A stretch of 38,818 bases of DNA from an uncultured SAR86 cluster bacterium (GTDB lineage: Bacteria; Pseudomonadota; Gammaproteobacteria; Magnimaribacterales; Magnimaribacteraceae): positions 1-38,818 of the forward strand of contig CACOMS010000011.1 in the NCBI GenBank assembly GCA_902628375.1, in the 5' to 3' direction. The notes under the pieces are model-generated. The model saw only the letters and a list, made by a program, of their open reading frames with translations, was not told the origin of the DNA and did no database searches. The position numbers and the translations under genes are program-made. Of this stretch, positions 1 through 8,028 are shown in pieces. Positions within the stretch are counted from its first letter, which is position 1. Every line of letters starts with the position of its first letter.

Positions 1-1
1 G

Positions 2-220
2 GCAACGGCTATGGATTGGGCAAAACAAATAGAACTATGCTCTCCTATGTCTATAAGAGCTACAAAACAAGTTGCTTACGAGAGCCTTAGTGAAGCTAGT
101 CTAGAAAAATCTTTACAAGGAAATTATTCCGCTGTGGTTGATTTAGTTAAAAGTGAAGACTTTATTGAAGGGCCTAAAGCATTTGCTGAAAAAAGAGCAC
201 CAAATTGGAAAGGCAAATAA
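2..220 (+). CDS. Enoyl-CoA hydratase/isomerase, C-terminal part (5' end outside window)
   Basis: The frame is open from the first bases of the window, so this is the tail of a gene that begins upstream; the ATG at 11 is internal. The visible 72 residues have the helical C-terminal pattern of crotonase-family enzymes (SPMSIRATKQ, then an EGPKAFAEKRAP-like ending before the stop). The terminal EKRAPNWKGK closely matches the ending EKREPNFTGK of the complete hydratase at 3672-4490, so the two are paralogues. The family hydrates or isomerises enoyl-CoA thioesters in beta-oxidation-type pathways. The active-site region lies outside the window, so the substrate cannot be inferred. The end overlaps the proposed TTG start of the asparaginase gene by 16 bases. 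Confidence 0.85.
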   Translation, partial: ATAMDWAKQIELCSPMSIRATKQVAYESLSEASLEKSLQGNYSAVVDLVKSEDFIEGPKAFAEKRAPNWKGK

Positions 221-1161
221 AATACTTACTAGGTATATTTTTTATACTTTGCTCTATGGTTATAAATTCTAATGAAAAGAATTTTGGAATTGTAGTTCAT
301 GGAGGAGCTGGATCTTTTTCTAATATATCAGAAGAAAAAAAATCTAAATATTTATCAGGTATTGATGAAGCTGTTGAAGCTGGTTATGAAGTCCTACTCA
401 ATGGGGGATCTAGTTTAGATGCAGTAGAGGTTTCTGTTCGAATATTAGAAGATCTACCTTTATTTAATGCTGGCAAAGGCTCTGTATACACATTAGAAGA
501 AAAGCAGGAAATGGATGCATCTATTATGAATGGTGCTGATGGTTTAGCAGGAGCGGTTTCTGGAGTCAGTATTATTAAAAATCCAATTAACTTAGCTCGA
601 GCTGTAATGGAAAAAACAGATCATGTCATGCTCTCAGGTTCTGGTGCTGAAGATTTTGCTAAGGCTAATGGTATTGAGATAGTTGACCCCTCTTATTTTT
701 ACTCAGAACAAAATTTAAAAAGAGTAAGAAAGATGAAGGAAGATGAAAAAATGGGAACAGTTGGAGCTGTAGCATTAGATAAAAATGGAAATCTAGCCGC
801 AGCAACATCAACAGGAGGTAGAACTGGGAAGATGCCTGGAAGAGTTGGAGATTCTCCAATACTAGGTGCAGGAACTTGGGCGCAAAATTATATTTGTGCT
901 GTCTCTAGTACAGGACATGGTGAATTTTTTATGCGTCAACTTACAGCAGCTGATGTGTGTAAATTGATGGAATATAAAGGACTTTCTTTGAAGGAGGCCT
1001 CTTATGAGTCGATTGATAAGCTGACAAAATTAGGAGGTGCCGGAGGAATAATCACCATAGACTCAAAAGCAAACGTCTCTATGCCATTTAATACAAAAGC
1101 GATGCTTAGAGCTTATAAAACTAATAAACAGAATAAAGAAATAAAGATATATAAAGATTAA
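205..1161 (+). CDS. Isoaspartyl peptidase/L-asparaginase (Ntn-hydrolase, type 2), exported
   Basis: This is a plant-type asparaginase/isoaspartyl dipeptidase precursor of 318 residues, the usual family length. The N-terminal VVHGGAGS signature is at about residues 30-37. The autoproteolysis site and nucleophile are seen in EKMGTVGAVALD, where Thr185 would become the new N-terminus of the beta subunit. The TSTGGRTGKMPGRVGDSP block (about 201-218) and the GTWA motif fit the substrate-binding region. The enzyme hydrolyses isoaspartyl dipeptides or asparagine. Residues 6-22 form a hydrophobic stretch after basic residues, which suggests a signal peptide and periplasmic action. The start is uncertain: the first codon giving the full leader is TTG at 205, overlapping the previous gene; ATG at 256 would remove most of the leader. 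It ends 7 bases from a convergent SDR gene. Confidence 0.88.
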   Translation: MERQIKYLLGIFFILCSMVINSNEKNFGIVVHGGAGSFSNISEEKKSKYLSGIDEAVEAGYEVLLNGGSSLDAVEVSVRILEDLPLFNAGKGSVYTLEEKQEMDASIMNGADGLAGAVSGVSIIKNPINLARAVMEKTDHVMLSGSGAEDFAKANGIEIVDPSYFYSEQNLKRVRKMKEDEKMGTVGAVALDKNGNLAAATSTGGRTGKMPGRVGDSPILGAGTWAQNYICAVSSTGHGEFFMRQLTAADVCKLMEYKGLSLKEASYESIDKLTKLGGAGGIITIDSKANVSMPFNTKAMLRAYKTNKQNKEIKIYKD

Positions 1162-1168
1162 ATAATAT

Positions 1169-1954
1169 TTAATCTATCTTTTCTGGCATCCAGTCTTCGT
1201 ATCTTTCTTGTAAACGTTGCATTCCAGAAATCCATCTATCTCTATCAGCACCCTTTCTGTTTATGTATTCTAAAACTTCAGGGTGTGGTGTAACTAAGAA
1301 TCTATCTTTGGTTATAGCATCTAAAACATCTTCAGCTGCAACCTCAGGCTCAATCATTCCATCTACGCCTGCAACTCCTGGACCACCTGCTGTCATCGCA
1401 GTTCTTACAGCTTGAGGGCAAAGACAAGACACACCTATACCTTTTGAGCCATACGTTATTTTTATCCATTCAGCAAAGCTAACCGCAGCAGCTTTAGTGA
1501 CGGTATATCCAGCAGAACCTATTTGGGTTAATAACCCTGCTGCCGAAGCAGTACTCATAATATATCCTTCACCTCTATCCAGCATTTGAGGAAGAACATT
1601 TCTTGCTGCATAAATATGTGACATCACATTTACTTCCCAAATATTTTGCCAATCCTCAGTTTGAACCTCTAAAAAACCATGTACTCCGCCAATACCGGCA
1701 TTTGAACAAAATATATCAATGCCTCCTGATAAATCATTGGCCTTTTCTATAACCTTAATGATGTCTTCTTCTTTGCCTACATTAGCTTGTACTGCTATAC
1801 CACCAGTCTCTTTCGCTGTTTCTTCAGCGCCTTCTAAGTTCATGTCTACGGATACAACAGATTTTACTCCTGCATCACAGAACGCATTAGCTAAAGCCTT
1901 ACCTATACCGCTGGCTGCTCCAGTAACTACTACTCTTTTATCTTTAATATCCAT
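1169..1954 (-). CDS. Short-chain dehydrogenase/reductase (SDR)
   Basis: A classical SDR of 261 residues, taking the ATG whose A overlaps the TAA stop of the upstream synthetase gene (TAATG at 1954). A longer reading up to 2050 lies inside the synthetase gene in another frame and adds a Lys/Asn/Arg-rich non-SDR tail, so it is rejected. The cofactor motif TGAASGIG is at 11-18, SNAG at about 84-87, the catalytic Ser near 137, and Tyr150-x3-Lys154 in GYTVTKAA. SDRs use NAD(P)H to interconvert alcohols and ketones. As the last gene of a cluster with synthetase, hydratase and another SDR, it probably acts on a hydroxyacyl- or ketoacyl-CoA or on a related alcohol; the substrate is not readable from sequence. 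Confidence 0.88.
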   Translation of the reverse strand: MDIKDKRVVVTGAASGIGKALANAFCDAGVKSVVSVDMNLEGAEETAKETGGIAVQANVGKEEDIIKVIEKANDLSGGIDIFCSNAGIGGVHGFLEVQTEDWQNIWEVNVMSHIYAARNVLPQMLDRGEGYIMSTASAAGLLTQIGSAGYTVTKAAAVSFAEWIKITYGSKGIGVSCLCPQAVRTAMTAGGPGVAGVDGMIEPEVAAEDVLDAITKDRFLVTPHPEVLEYINRKGADRDRWISGMQRLQERYEDWMPEKID

Positions 1955-3669
1955 TAACCTAAACCTAACTCCTCTATAGCTTCTTCTCTCATTATTTTTT
2001 TGGCAGTTTTTCCAGTTGCAATTCTTGGTAAAGCTTCTGCCTGGAACCACATATATACGGGTATTTTAAATTTAGCTAATTTTCCAGCTAAAAATTCTGA
2101 TATTTCAGCTTCATTTGTTTCCATACCTGGCTTTAAAGCAATTCTTGTAGCTAGTTGTTCTCCTAATCTTTCATCGGGTACACCAAAAACAGAGGCCTCA
2201 GCTACTGCGGGATGTTCTGCTAAAACTCCTTCTATTTCGAGACAAGCTATATTTTCTCCGCCCCTAATAACAATATCTTTTATTCTGTCCTTGATAAATA
2301 AGAATCCATGTTCATCTATACAACCTACATCACCTGTTCTAAACCAACCCTCTGAATCAAGTGCTTCATTAGTTGCTTCTTCATTCTTCAAGTAACACCT
2401 AAAGTTAGATGCAGACTTAATACAAACTTCACCTAACCCTCCTTGTTCAACTTCTTTTCCTTCCTCGTCTATGATTTTTATTTCATGCACCAATGGTGTT
2501 GGGAATCCTGCTGTATCTGGTTTTGAATAGAGAAGTTTTCCACTAGCATTTGTACCTGCTGCGTTGGTTTCCGTTAACCCATAACCTACTCCGGCTGCTT
2601 TAGTTGGATGATTCTTTTCTTGTGCTTTAACTTGTTCAGGTGGTCTTGCAGCCCCTCCTCCGCTCAACATAGCTATACTTGAAACATCTATGTCTGGATT
2701 ATTCTCACTAGTTATCAGAATCTCTTGATTCATTGTTGGAACTCCAGAAAAACTTGTTACTTTGTACTCTTCAATGAGCTGTATGGCTTTAAGAGGATCC
2801 CATTTATACATAAGAACAATTCTAGTAGCTGATAAAAGTGATAGTAAGAAATTAGAGTGTGAACCTGTAACATGGAATAAAGGGACAGCTGCTAAAGTAC
2901 ATGGCGATTCAGGTTGAGGGAAAGTTGGTGAATCATCATCGGTTTCAATTTGACCGGCTAGTTGAGCTAAGAAAGCCCAAGCAACAGGAGTATTTATTAT
3001 TGACCTATGTGTTGCTACAACACCTTTAGGATAACCTGTGCTTCCTGAAGTGTACATGATGCTTGCATCATCTTCTGGTTCTACTTCTACTGAAGGAAAT
3101 GCTTCATTATCTTGAACTACGTCTACAAAGTTAACGGCATTGGTGTAGCTTCCTGCATCGCATCTAACTGCTATTCTTGGTATATCTTCAACATAACCTT
3201 CCATTCTTGATAACCTTTCATCATCAGCAATAACTAGTTTGGCTTCACTATGCTGTATACCATATTCCAATTCCTCTCCTTGCCACCAAGAATTTAGGGG
3301 TACAGCTATAGCGCCTATTGAAGTGACGGCCATATAACTAAAGATCCACTCTGGATAATTTCTCATTGAAAATGCAACTGCATCTCCTTTCTTTATTCCA
3401 AACTGGTCAATAAGAGCATGAGAAAGGCCTGCAGCTTTATTTAATGTCTCCTGATAAGTATAGGTTTCATCTTCATAAGCTAAGAAATCCCACTCACCGT
3501 GTATTAAGGCAAATTGAAAATATTCACCTAAAGTTTTTGGGGCACTCTTGAAAGTATTGTATTCGTTTCCTCTAACATTAACTTTTTCTAACTCAAATAA
3601 GCCTTCCTTAGTTAATTCTTTTGCAAGAGACTCTCTACCCTCTATAGTTAAAAATTCTGCTAATTTCAT
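1954..3669 (-). CDS. AMP-forming acyl-CoA synthetase (fatty-acid-CoA ligase-like)
   Basis: An ANL-superfamily ligase of 571 residues. The P-loop-like motif YTSGSTGYPKG is at about 206-216, the adenylate motif GYGLTETN at 362-369, RTGDVG at 444-449, the hinge KDRIKDIVIRGGEN at 460-473, and the catalytic lysine is Lys554 in ATGKTAKK. The enzyme activates a carboxylic acid to acyl-AMP and then acyl-CoA in the cytoplasm, the entry step to beta-oxidation. No signal peptide is seen. It lies 2 bases downstream of an enoyl-CoA hydratase gene and overlaps the following SDR gene by one base, so the three are probably cotranscribed and translationally coupled. Chain length or ring type of the substrate is unknown; bile-acid, terpenoid and medium-chain acids are all possible. 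Confidence 0.92.
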   Translation of the reverse strand: MKLAEFLTIEGRESLAKELTKEGLFELEKVNVRGNEYNTFKSAPKTLGEYFQFALIHGEWDFLAYEDETYTYQETLNKAAGLSHALIDQFGIKKGDAVAFSMRNYPEWIFSYMAVTSIGAIAVPLNSWWQGEELEYGIQHSEAKLVIADDERLSRMEGYVEDIPRIAVRCDAGSYTNAVNFVDVVQDNEAFPSVEVEPEDDASIMYTSGSTGYPKGVVATHRSIINTPVAWAFLAQLAGQIETDDDSPTFPQPESPCTLAAVPLFHVTGSHSNFLLSLLSATRIVLMYKWDPLKAIQLIEEYKVTSFSGVPTMNQEILITSENNPDIDVSSIAMLSGGGAARPPEQVKAQEKNHPTKAAGVGYGLTETNAAGTNASGKLLYSKPDTAGFPTPLVHEIKIIDEEGKEVEQGGLGEVCIKSASNFRCYLKNEEATNEALDSEGWFRTGDVGCIDEHGFLFIKDRIKDIVIRGGENIACLEIEGVLAEHPAVAEASVFGVPDERLGEQLATRIALKPGMETNEAEISEFLAGKLAKFKIPVYMWFQAEALPRIATGKTAKKIMREEAIEELGLG

Positions 3670-3671
3670 AT

Positions 3672-4490
3672 TTATTTCCCTGTAAAATTTGGTTCTCTTT
3701 TTTCCATATAGTGTGCAACTCCCTCTTTGAAATCATCAGAACCAAAGCTTTCCAACATTGATTTCATAGAGCTCTCTAAATTCTCTGAGATAGTTTCTCC
3801 TTGGGCATTATAAATTTGCTGTTTCATAATTCTTACAGATCTAGGAGAAACAGATTTTGCTAGATCTTTAGCATATGCAAGCACTTCATCCATAAACTCT
3901 TCATCTGAAAAAGCTTTATTCACTATCCCCATATTTTCTGCTTCTTTAGCAGATATTCTTCTTGCCGAAAAAAGAATATCATTTGCTCTTGCTATACCCA
4001 CTAATCTTGGGAGTATCCAGCCTACTCCCCATTCTGCGATTAAACCTCTTTTAGAAAAAGCACTCGTAAAAATCGCACTTTCTTTTGCAAATCTAATATC
4101 ACAGTAAAGAGCCATAATAAAACCTACTCCAGCTGCTGGGCCATTGATTGCAGCGATAACAGGTTTAGGAAGCGTTGGAAAATAACTAAAACCACCATCA
4201 AAACCTTCAACTTCATTTTTTGCATAATCTCTTTCTTCAGGTCCTGATGAGGCACTGCTCTCACCTTTGCTTGTAGCTGCCAGACCATCCATATCTGCTC
4301 CAGCACAAAATCCTCTACCAGCTCCCGTTAATACAATAACTTTAACTTCATCGTCCTTGCAGGCATCATCAAGCCTCTCTCTTAAGCCTGTTCTGATCTC
4401 ATCGGTTACAGAATTTAATCTGTCCGGCCTGTTCATTGTTACGATAGCTACACCGTCTTGTTTTTCTAGTAATACTGCTTCATTACTCAT
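3672..4490 (-). CDS. Enoyl-CoA hydratase/isomerase family protein
   Basis: A crotonase-fold protein of 272 residues. Visible signatures are the oxyanion-hole segments GAGRGFCAGADMDG (about 57-70) and INGPAAGVGFIMALYCDIRFA (about 114-134), and AEWGVGWILPRLVG, which keeps one active-site Glu at the position used by hydratases and enoyl-CoA isomerases. The segment that often carries the second Glu reads FSKRGLI, so isomerase or another crotonase chemistry is possible. An AAGGAG ribosome-binding site lies before the ATG. It follows an SDR gene by 12 bases and precedes the acyl-CoA synthetase by 2, consistent with one beta-oxidation-like operon. It is a paralogue of the partial hydratase at the left window edge, as the shared C-terminal EKR-PN--GK shows. 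Confidence 0.9.
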   Translation of the reverse strand: MSNEAVLLEKQDGVAIVTMNRPDRLNSVTDEIRTGLRERLDDACKDDEVKVIVLTGAGRGFCAGADMDGLAATSKGESSASSGPEERDYAKNEVEGFDGGFSYFPTLPKPVIAAINGPAAGVGFIMALYCDIRFAKESAIFTSAFSKRGLIAEWGVGWILPRLVGIARANDILFSARRISAKEAENMGIVNKAFSDEEFMDEVLAYAKDLAKSVSPRSVRIMKQQIYNAQGETISENLESSMKSMLESFGSDDFKEGVAHYMEKREPNFTGK

Positions 4491-4502
4491 AATTTCTCCT
4501 TC

Positions 4503-5267
4503 TTAAGCTGTTGATCCACCATCAATTACTAATGTGTGTCCATTAACGAAACTTCCTGCACTTGATGCTAAAAATACTGCTGCGCCTCCTATCTCATCGG
4601 GTTCTCCTATTCTTCTTAAAGGACAACTGGCTGTCGATTGTTTTAATATTTCAGGATTTTCCCATAGTGCTCTAGCAAAATCTGTTCTAAATAAACCTGG
4701 TGCTATTGCATTAGTTCTTACATTATCTGGACCAAATTCTGCAGCTAAATTCTTGACTAACATAATATCGGCTGCTTTTGAGATATTGTAAGTGCCAATT
4801 ACTGTACTAGCTTGTAAGCCGCCTATAGACGATACCACGATAATACTTCCATCTTTTCTTTCTCTCATTTCAGGAATTACCATCTGACAAAGAGAATGAT
4901 TACTTTTGATGTTGTTGTTCATCACTTTATCAAAAGCATCATCAGGAATATCCATCATAGATCCAAAGAAAGGATTAGTCGCAGCATTACATACCAATAT
5001 ATCTATCTGCCCAAATTGATTTCTGGTCTCATCAACCAACATTTGTAGAGCAGTTTTATCTGAAATATTACAAGGTATTACAATAGCTTCTCCATCTGTA
5101 TCTTTACAAGCCTCGTTTATTTCGTCGGCTGTTTCTTGGCACACGTCAGCTTTTCTACTAGAAACTACTACTTTTGCTCCATGAAGAGCCATTTGCATCG
5201 CAATTGATTTACCTATCCCTTTTGATGAACCGGTAATAATTGCTGATTTACCTGTTAAATCGAACAT
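4503..5267 (-). CDS. Short-chain dehydrogenase/reductase, DHRS4/FabG-like
   Basis: A classical SDR of 254 residues: cofactor motif TGSSKGIG at 12-19, CNAATNP at about 93-99, catalytic Ser146/147, Tyr160 and Lys164 (TYNISKAAD), and a C-terminal VIDGGSTA typical of FabG-like and DHRS4-like reductases. The Arg in SSRK after the second strand favours NADP(H). A strong AGGAGGAG ribosome-binding site (5270-5277, complement) precedes the ATG. It is the first gene of the SDR-hydratase-synthetase-SDR set after a 65-base gap, so transcription may start here or read through from the lipoprotein gene. The likely role is reduction or oxidation of a carbonyl or hydroxyl on an acyl-CoA intermediate; the exact substrate is unknown. 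Confidence 0.9.
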   Translation of the reverse strand: MFDLTGKSAIITGSSKGIGKSIAMQMALHGAKVVVSSRKADVCQETADEINEACKDTDGEAIVIPCNISDKTALQMLVDETRNQFGQIDILVCNAATNPFFGSMMDIPDDAFDKVMNNNIKSNHSLCQMVIPEMRERKDGSIIVVSSIGGLQASTVIGTYNISKAADIMLVKNLAAEFGPDNVRTNAIAPGLFRTDFARALWENPEILKQSTASCPLRRIGEPDEIGGAAVFLASSAGSFVNGHTLVIDGGSTA

Positions 5268-5332
5268 TTCTCCTCCTAAAAAATTTTAGTTTATCCTACC
5301 TTTTAAATCTAAAAAATACTAAGGTTTTTAAA

Positions 5333-5674
5333 TTAATTTGGAATGCAATCCCTGGCTAGTAAATAGCTTAGATGTTTACTGTTATCTACTTTCCCCCAAA
5401 TTCTGCATAATTTAGATCCGTCCGTATGATCAATGAATTCTATGTCAACTACAGTTAATGAATTGATAACTTCATTAGAGTTATCTTTTAAAATGCTATA
5501 GGTTCTATTTAGATAAACTTCTTTAGATAAAATAGAAGAAGCGTAATGCATTTGCATACTTTTATCCGTAATAAACATAAAATCTGATGTTCCTTTCCAG
5601 GTTGCTCCTTCTATTGGCTGATTTTCACTGCAACTAAGAATAAAGAGTAAAAAAGGAATACTAAGTTTCTTCAT
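5333..5674 (-). CDS. Small putative lipoprotein of unknown function
   Basis: I do not recognise this 113-residue protein. It begins MKKLSIPFLLFILSC, a short basic-hydrophobic signal ending in a lipobox-like ILSC, so it is probably a lipoprotein with Cys15 as the first mature residue. The mature part is mostly short strands (GATWKGTSDFMFI, INSLTVVDIEFIDH) with two further cysteines (CRIW, ARDCIP) near the C-terminus that could pair. The start overlaps the Rieske ferredoxin gene by 14 bases, which supports coupling to that gene and to the transporter before it. No catalytic motif is visible. Confidence 0.7.
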   Translation of the reverse strand: MKKLSIPFLLFILSCSENQPIEGATWKGTSDFMFITDKSMQMHYASSILSKEVYLNRTYSILKDNSNEVINSLTVVDIEFIDHTDGSKLCRIWGKVDNSKHLSYLLARDCIPN

Positions 5675-5996
5675 TAGATGAATTAGCCTTAAGACTTATA
5701 GTTGTACCTTCTATCTTTACTTCATAAGATTTCAGATCTTCTGATGCAGGAGGTGCTAATACAGCACCCGTTTTTAAATCAAAAACAGCACCATGCAAAG
5801 GGCAGCTAATCATTGTTCCTTTTATAAATCCTCCACAAAGAGGAATATTGGCATGAGAACAGCGGTCCTCAATAGCAAAGAAGCCTTCTTCTGTATGACA
5901 AATAATTACCCTTTCTCCATTCAGATTTACTGATACAGATTGATTTTTTTCTATATCCGTTAAGTCATATACTTCTTGGAAGGGTAAATTATTCAT
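5661..5996 (-). CDS. Rieske [2Fe-2S] ferredoxin
   Basis: A small stand-alone Rieske protein of 111 residues. The cluster ligands are all present: Cys46-x-His48 (RCSHAN) and Cys65-x2-His68 (SCPLHG), in the order and spacing of the biphenyl-dioxygenase/NirD-type ferredoxins. It has no signal peptide, so it is cytoplasmic. Such proteins pass electrons from a reductase to a Rieske oxygenase or serve as small regulatory or redox subunits. No oxygenase or ferredoxin reductase gene is nearby; the neighbours are a nucleotide-carrier-like membrane protein (abutting) and a small lipoprotein (14-base overlap). The partner is therefore unknown. Confidence 0.9.
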   Translation of the reverse strand: MNNLPFQEVYDLTDIEKNQSVSVNLNGERVIICHTEEGFFAIEDRCSHANIPLCGGFIKGTMISCPLHGAVFDLKTGAVLAPPASEDLKSYEVKIEGTTISLKANSSNEET

Positions 5997-7253
5997 CTAT
6001 ATTTTTGATTCTTTAGCAGCCTTATATCCAACAAACGATAAAACTCCCGCAATAGGGACTGCTGCCCATGCTATTGCAGGCCCTACTATTCCAATACTCA
6101 TTAATGATCTAACCGCCATACCCCCTACCCAATCTCCACCTCTTGAGACTGCTGTATCAATCATCACAGTAGACTTAAATCTACCTTGAGAATTTAGTCC
6201 CGTGTAAATTGTTTCTCTAGTGGGTTTACAAATGCCATACTCAAATACCCTTATACCTATGGTCAAAATCATAACGGTACTTATTACTGGATAGGTTGCA
6301 TAACTTATAAAGATTATTGCCAACAAAACACCATAGGTAATTAAAACCACTGCAGGTCCTATATTTCGTAAAACAAATGATGTTACAAATAATTGCATTA
6401 AAAGAGTCAAAGGAGTGACGAATTGTTCAATTCGTGCAAAAAATGCAGTTCTTTCACAAGAATCTGATGACCAATCATTAATTATTCCAAGAGAGATAAG
6501 CCATCCAACTGTCATTAATCCTGTCCAAATAGCAGTATAGATGGTCATTTTAGTAACTAATGAATCTTTAAATAAGCTTTTAAAGGCATCAAGACTAGAC
6601 CCACCTACTTGTGTGTTTCGACTTTGAGAATTTGTTTTAGATAAACTTCTAGAAATAACAATTGCTATCATTAAGCAGAGAATTGAGAAGAAAATTAAAC
6701 TTAAAGGACCCAATTCTGATAATGAACCTTTTCCACAAATCTCTGTTGAGAAATAAGATGCAAAACTTGAACCAAAGAAAGCACCAGAAGAACCACCAGC
6801 GCTTATTATTCCGAAATATTTCTTTGCTTCTTCACTTTTAAAAATACTAAGCATTTCAACCCAAAATATAGATACAACAAAGAATGAATATACATTGCAC
6901 CAAACATAAAATACCTTAGCTATTAAGCTCTTAGATTCAATGAAATACCAAGCTGAAATAAACAGTAATAAATTTAATATTAAGAAAGAGTAGATTACTG
7001 TTAGAACGTTTTTAGCACTCAATCTAGAAATAATCCAAGAATAAACAGGTATAAGGATAATCATAACTATCAGAACAACACCTAGAAGGCTGGATAAGTC
7101 ATAAGCGCCAACTTGCACAGCAAATTCATTTCTTACTGGTCTTATTGCATACCAAGAAGCTAAGACAAAAAAGAAAAGAGAAAAACTTTTTAATAAAGGT
7201 AAAAAGTTATCGCTATCTATTGAACTAAATAATCTATTAGCAAATTCATTCAT
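5997..7253 (-). CDS. ATP:ADP antiporter-like (Tlc/NTT or MFS-type) membrane protein
   Basis: An integral membrane protein of 418 residues with about 12 hydrophobic segments. The first segment region SLFFFVLASWYAIRPVRNE (about 25-43) resembles the opening of bacterial nucleotide-carrier-like proteins (Npt1/Npt2 relatives found in free-living bacteria, as opposed to the true energy-parasite Tlc carriers). A conserved-looking CKPTRETIYTGL stretch with charged residues is at about 340-351. The transported substrate in free-living relatives is not established to my knowledge, so ATP/ADP exchange should not be assumed. The stop abuts the Rieske gene without a gap. The gene is divergent from the YwaF-type gene with only 31 bases between the two starts. 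Confidence 0.6.
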   Translation of the reverse strand: MNEFANRLFSSIDSDNFLPLLKSFSLFFFVLASWYAIRPVRNEFAVQVGAYDLSSLLGVVLIVMIILIPVYSWIISRLSAKNVLTVIYSFLILNLLLFISAWYFIESKSLIAKVFYVWCNVYSFFVVSIFWVEMLSIFKSEEAKKYFGIISAGGSSGAFFGSSFASYFSTEICGKGSLSELGPLSLIFFSILCLMIAIVISRSLSKTNSQSRNTQVGGSSLDAFKSLFKDSLVTKMTIYTAIWTGLMTVGWLISLGIINDWSSDSCERTAFFARIEQFVTPLTLLMQLFVTSFVLRNIGPAVVLITYGVLLAIIFISYATYPVISTVMILTIGIRVFEYGICKPTRETIYTGLNSQGRFKSTVMIDTAVSRGGDWVGGMAVRSLMSIGIVGPAIAWAAVPIAGVLSFVGYKAAKESKI

Positions 7254-7284
7254 TTTTTTTAAAAAGGATAATTATTTAGGCATA

Positions 7285-8028
7285 ATGTTATCAAGAAATA
7301 GGTCAATTAAGTTGCAAGCTCAACCATTTATTCTTTTTGGACAGGTTCATATTGTAACCTTATTAATCATTTTATTTCTTTGCTTAGGTATTCCTAAATA
7401 TTTAAATCGTTCTTCTGGTGAAACGACTAAAAGGTTTGGATATATTCTTGCAGCTCTGCTACTTATCGATTTAATGTGTAAGCCCTACTATTTATCAATA
7501 TTTGGATATCCCTATCCTAGAAATCTTCCTATACATATGTGCTCACTATCTACAATGTGTATAAGTTTATTTTTATTAACTGAAAAAAAATTCCTATATG
7601 AAATTGCATACTTCTGGGGTATTGGAGGTGGAATTATGGCCTTGCTTCAGCCCGATACTCCGCGGGGTTTCCCAGACCTTCAATTTATAGCTTTCTTTTT
7701 TGGTCATGGCGGATTATTTTTGGGTATCGCCATAGCCACTTTCGTTATGAATCAAAGACCAACGCACCACTCTCTACTGAAAGTGCTGGGCTTATCATTG
7801 ATAGTTTTACCTATCATGTATTTGATTAATACAATTCTGGGTCCACCAGCAAACTACTGGTATCTTGGTGCGAGACCTGAAGGGGCTTCAATTCTAGATT
7901 TCTTTCCTGATCCACCATTACATATACCTCTTGTGATGGCTTTAGGTATAGTTATGTTTTTTCTACTCTATATACCTTACTGGATTAAAGACGGTGGTTT
8001 TACTAAAGGTGCTGAATCAGCAGAGTAG
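7285..8028 (+). CDS. YwaF/TIGR02206-type integral membrane protein
   Basis: A polytopic membrane protein of 247 residues with about six or seven hydrophobic spans. The family features are the LPIHMCSLSTMC segment (about 82-93), the aromatic-Gly-Gly run FWGIGGGIMALLQPD, and FFFGHGGLFLG, all in the order seen in the TIGR02206 (YwaF) family of unknown function. A C-terminal PPLHIPLVMALG span precedes a short basic-acidic tail. The ATG at 7285 is preceded by an AAGGATAA-like weak ribosome-binding site. Its 3' end overlaps the convergent VOC gene by 26 bases, so the two transcripts would be antisense to each other at their ends. Confidence 0.75.
   Translation: MLSRNRSIKLQAQPFILFGQVHIVTLLIILFLCLGIPKYLNRSSGETTKRFGYILAALLLIDLMCKPYYLSIFGYPYPRNLPIHMCSLSTMCISLFLLTEKKFLYEIAYFWGIGGGIMALLQPDTPRGFPDLQFIAFFFGHGGLFLGIAIATFVMNQRPTHHSLLKVLGLSLIVLPIMYLINTILGPPANYWYLGARPEGASILDFFPDPPLHIPLVMALGIVMFFLLYIPYWIKDGGFTKGAESAE

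Noticed and set aside
1955-2050. N-terminal extension of the SDR at 1169-1954
   Set aside because: It lies inside the synthetase gene in another frame, is not SDR-like, and the TAATG overlap gives a better start.
1719-4791. Several plus-strand frames opposite the SDR, synthetase and hydratase genes
   Set aside because: They are antisense shadows with low-complexity Ser/Pro/Leu-rich products and no domain.
5279-5292. CTAAAA-AA-TTTTAG palindrome as terminator
   Set aside because: The loop would have only two bases and the stem is A/T only; it also lies just before a strong ribosome-binding site.
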